A model generated the notes under the pieces. The model was not told the origin of the DNA. It made no database searches and was given only the letters and a program-made list of their open reading frames with translations. A program made the position numbers and the translations under genes. From assembly GCA_964017235.1 (NCBI GenBank), contig OZ024933.1:56650255-56714254 (forward strand): a DNA stretch of 64,000 bases. The letters are read 5' to 3'. The DNA is from Sabellastarte sp. h YS-2021. Lineage: Eukaryota; Annelida; Polychaeta; Sabellida; Sabellidae. This document shows positions 60,638 to 64,000 of this stretch, piece by piece; position 1 is the stretch's first letter; the number at the start of each line of letters is the position of its first letter.

Positions 60638-60930
60638 TCATGGTTTATGGCTTCTGTTGGCGAGAAGGTGTACTTCCGGGTCATGGTTTATGAGTTCTGT
60701 TGGCCAGGTGTACCTCCTGGTTTATGAATTGTTTTGGTGAGAAGGTGTACTTCCTGGTTATGGTTTATCACTTCTGTTGGCGAGATGTACTTCCTGGTCA
60801 TGGTTTATGGCTTCTGTTGGCGAGAAGGTGTACTTCTGGGTCATGGTTTATGACTTCTGTTGGCGAGGTGTACCTCCTGGTCATGGTTTATGACTTCTAT
60901 TGGCGAGAAGGTGTACCTCCTGGCTCTGAT
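60638..60930. repeat. ~40-bp minisatellite, about seven copies
   Basis: Copies of TCATGGTTTATGACTTCTGTTGGCGAGAAGGTGTACTTCCTGG alternate with a shorter form lacking AAGG. Long and short units (about 43 and 36 bases) alternate. The frame 60700-60975 is a translation of the repeat. Confidence 0.9.
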
Positions 60931-61439
60931 ATTATTAGAAAACTGTTATATAAACCAATGTGGACAAACAGATGACTGCAGAGTTTCCTGTCACATAAAA
61001 TTAACGCATGGTTCAGTAAAGAGGGCTAAATTATAGTTGTTTTATGTCAGCTGACATTATGGCATCATTCTGTGGCATTTGCATCTCCATGAATAAGTTC
61101 TCCAAATGTACAAGGCCCAGGGACAAGCTGTTTCTTTTAAAAGATAAATTATTTAGCTTGGATGATAAATTGTTTAAAGCCGTTAGAAGCAAGGTATCCC
61201 ATCCCAAGTGTGCAAATTTCAGCAATTTAATACAATTTTCTCATTGCCTATCTATTGGATTTCTCTCTTCCCTTCCATATATATACCAGGCCAAAAGTAC
61301 ACTCCCTTGTGTAAGTATCAGGCAGGGATCTTTCCAATTTATTTTTTTATGAATTTTTAAAATAACTTTAATGAATTAAAATTCATTAATTCAAACAGTA
61401 AAAATAATTTTAATGGATTAAAATTTATTAATTCATACA
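60931..61439. other. stretch without recognisable gene
   Basis: The 102-codon frame at 61044-61352 has no domain. A ~33-bp TTAATGRATTAAAATTYATTAATTC segment is doubled at 61368-61435. Confidence 0.5.
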
Positions 61440-61665
61440 GTAAATCCGTTATAACTTGCAAAGTATTGCATTTAGAGCATTTTGTTAAAATGTTGTTCAG
61501 CTACTTGTTCCACGGCTACAACATGGTGAGTTACGTGGTGAGTTACTTGCAGCTTGAAAACTATTGCATTTTCATTATTTTGTTGAAATGTTTTTTCATC
61601 TATGTTTGGGCCAGCTGTAATATAGTAAAATTGCAGAAATGGAGCTCATTGCATAGCTGACCAGG
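61440..61665 (+). repeat. degraded ~160-bp repeat units
   Basis: They share TTGCATTTAGAGCATTTTGTTAAAATGTT, GGGCCAGCTGTAATATAG and GAGCTCATTGCATAGCTGA with the array at 6595-7863. Confidence 0.75.
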
Positions 61666-64000
61666 TATTTTCAGATATATTCTTTTCTACTTTTACTCGC
61701 ACTCCGAAGCTCAAAACACAAAGTAAGCTGACACTGAGCCGGTTTACGGCACTGATTTGTTTGTTTCCCTACAGTGTTGAAAATGTGTAATTTTTTATTT
61801 GATTAAGCAGAAGTCACACGTGGATGAAAACAAAGTACCAGATTGTTTGTCACCAGTTTGACGTAGTTTGACCAATTGATTTCCGACTTCTGTACGCATA
61901 ATTTCTTAGAAGCAGTCTCCAGCTCCATTATTAAATAAGAATAGAAAAAGACAATATATTTTCCACATCCACTTGGGCAAGTTAGTAATAGGAAAAGACT
62001 GGGAATTCACTGTTTATGAATTTAAGTAATTTTCAGGTATGTACATTGCGTTGGTGGTTGTGGCCCACTTTAATAATACAACTCATGCAGTTATTCATTG
62101 CATTGTAGTGGCAGTATAGTGATACAAACAATAATACAATGGGCCTTTCTTTGCAGAACATATTGTTCTAACACTCAATAACTTTGTTTTCTTTTTCACT
62201 ATCCAGTGTATTTTCTGTCCAATTATTGCAATGGTGACAACAGCTTAAACAGCAATATTGCGGTAATCTAAGTCTTCACACAACCTAAATGACCGATTTC
62301 ACCAGTTTGACAGAATATTAAAGTCACCATCCATGTAATATATTTCTATATACATCACATTCAGTAGTTGTTTTTTAAAAGAGTTTCTTCAAATGGTGGT
62401 TAAATTTACTTTGTGGTTAAGAGACAAAAACACCTCCGTGACGAAAAAAAACAACAACAAAAAACTCATTTGGTTAAGTTGACAGTCCAGTACCCGACTA
62501 AAATATCATTGAGGTTTTTTTTCTTATGGGTGGATTGGCTAGAACTAGAAGCAATGGATTAACTGTTGAAACAAAACTGATCCCATGAGAGAGCCAAGGA
62601 CATTAAAACAAATGGAATGGTCCCTTCTCTCTGCAGAGCATTGCTATAGAGTTTCAATAGTGTCTTTAGTCACTTTTGACAATGGGTTTTCTAGATGGCA
62701 TTTGTTATTATGCTAATTAATTGGGTTCTTCATTAACATTTTGTACTAGATATTTGTATATTACCAAACTGTTTAGCATATTAACGTTATCATAAATACA
62801 GGCATTTCATAAAGGTTATCATACTTGATTCAGTAACATGAAACATCAGCCTACATAAGGAGCAAAACTGGAGTAGATTGCGCTACAGCCAAGTATAAGG
62901 TGACAATAAAAAGTGTCATTCACAATCACAGGTCTGTAATACCAGTCTATTACCTTCTACCACCCACCCCAATGTATTTTTACTCACTCCAGAAAGAATT
63001 GGGGGTTATTTTGTTGAGTGGGTTTTAAGGGAATTACTGATTTAGATACAATTGTGAGTTATTTTAGTGGGGGTGGCAAGTCTGATCAAACCCTTCACAG
63101 AACAAGCATCAGTAAGAGTGTTTTGTAGAGAAAAATCTAGAAAGCCTCTACTCGAGTACAGAAGTACAAACCATAGCAGATTAAGGGCATCACACAGCAA
63201 TAGCTATAGCATTGCCCAGAGTGTCCCAGGATTACATCAAGCAATTTTATTAAGACTTCTAGGTTAAGATTTTTCAAATATCTATGATACATGGTGGAAG
63301 CTACTAGTATATGGCCAAACCTGTTTTATGTCTTTTTCATTGTTCACTACAAGCAGTTTATGAGTTAAATAGGGGGAAGAGGGAGATATATTTTGTTTTT
63401 ACACCCGTCGCCACTTAATATGGATTATTACCGTTCCAAATTACAAACTACCCTTTCCTTAATATTTCTGACACACAGTAACCTACAAATATATTATACA
63501 GATCATAAGAAAGGTATTTTACTGATTCTTGGTAGTTTTTTTATTGTGTTAACATACATGCAGCAATGAATTTTTACTAGTATACACGTATATAATATAT
63601 AATATTACAGCCATTGCTGCATTATTTCGTTAAAAGTGGATTTAGTTTATTTATTAGTCACATAATCAGTGGGAATTACTCTGAATAAAATAAATGTTTA
63701 TTGCCCATTACATTAATACAACTACACACACATATAATATTGTCATCTTCAATTCTGATATATTGTCTCTGTATACATCACTCTGGTCATTTTCTTTTTA
63801 ATTCAAAATGAGCCAGCTGCATATAATCACTGACATTATTCAGATAGATTTCACACTAGTTCAACTCTGAAGTGTTGAGGTATGATAAGGCAATAGTCTT
63901 TAAGCTATCAGTAGACATTGGCGACCCGGCTATTCTGTAAGTTTGGCCAATGATGAGACCAGATTCCCTAATTGGCTGGTGATATATCATTCTCAAGGAG
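61666..64000. other. unique AT-rich stretch without recognisable gene
   Basis: No domain-bearing ORF, RNA gene or nameable repeat is seen up to the window end. The 66-codon frame at 63067-63267 is unsupported. Confidence 0.5.

Overview
The window is eukaryotic and looks like AT-rich intergenic DNA of an animal. It has no operon-like gene packing, it is dense in tRNA-derived SINEs, non-LTR retroelements, foldback elements and satellites, and it holds one clear animal gene. That gene, on the minus strand at 36.6-37.3 kb, is a Ras-like GTPase of the RASL10 type. Together the DIRS, LINE and SINE types and the repeats carrying AGGTCA (TGACCT) half-sites suggest a marine invertebrate, perhaps a mollusc or another lophotrochozoan. 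This placement is an inference and is not proven by the sequence.

Layout. 0-9 kb is satellite DNA: a ~660-bp tandem array, a palindrome-cored higher-order satellite split by a piggyBac-like element inserted at TTAA, a ~160-bp array split by a SINE, and a ~135-bp array. 9.5-15.7 kb holds a structurally complete but mutated DIRS-type tyrosine-recombinase retrotransposon, with inverted terminal repeats, gag-like ORF, Cys-rich ORF, reverse transcriptase/RNase H, tyrosine recombinase and an internal complementary region that records the circle junction. A solo LTR with an ATAC target duplication lies just beyond it (15.9-16.7 kb). Both insertions sit between two inverted copies of a foldback repeat (9.0 and 18.1 kb). 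18.7-36 kb is a patchwork of foldback elements, a modular repeat (body, 21-bp minisatellite, ACGTT-rich tract), a dispersed repeat in three copies, SINEs, and a second, very old DIRS relic on the minus strand (25.6-26.5 kb and probably on to 27.8 kb). After the GTPase gene, 39-42.3 kb holds several 3' fragments of one LINE family, and 44.4-47.8 kb holds a nearly full-length but broken LINE on the minus strand (endonuclease, reverse transcriptase). 48.2-48.8 kb is a complete terminal-inverted-repeat element with a CTG duplication. The rest, to 64 kb, is mostly unique AT-rich sequence with two SINE families, two minisatellites and an orphan promoter-like cluster at 56.1 kb.

The most unusual feature is the coding layout of the DIRS element. 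Its gag frame ends in UGA followed directly by CAATTA, which fits the CARYYA leaky-stop context. The same frame then stays open into a segment with 19 cysteines in about 91 codons. The reverse transcriptase lies in the +1 frame over the same DNA. This suggests gag, readthrough, zinc-binding module, then +1 shift or re-initiation into RT-RNase H-recombinase. It is a hypothesis that other copies of the element could test. Outside the mobile elements no group of genes working together is visible.
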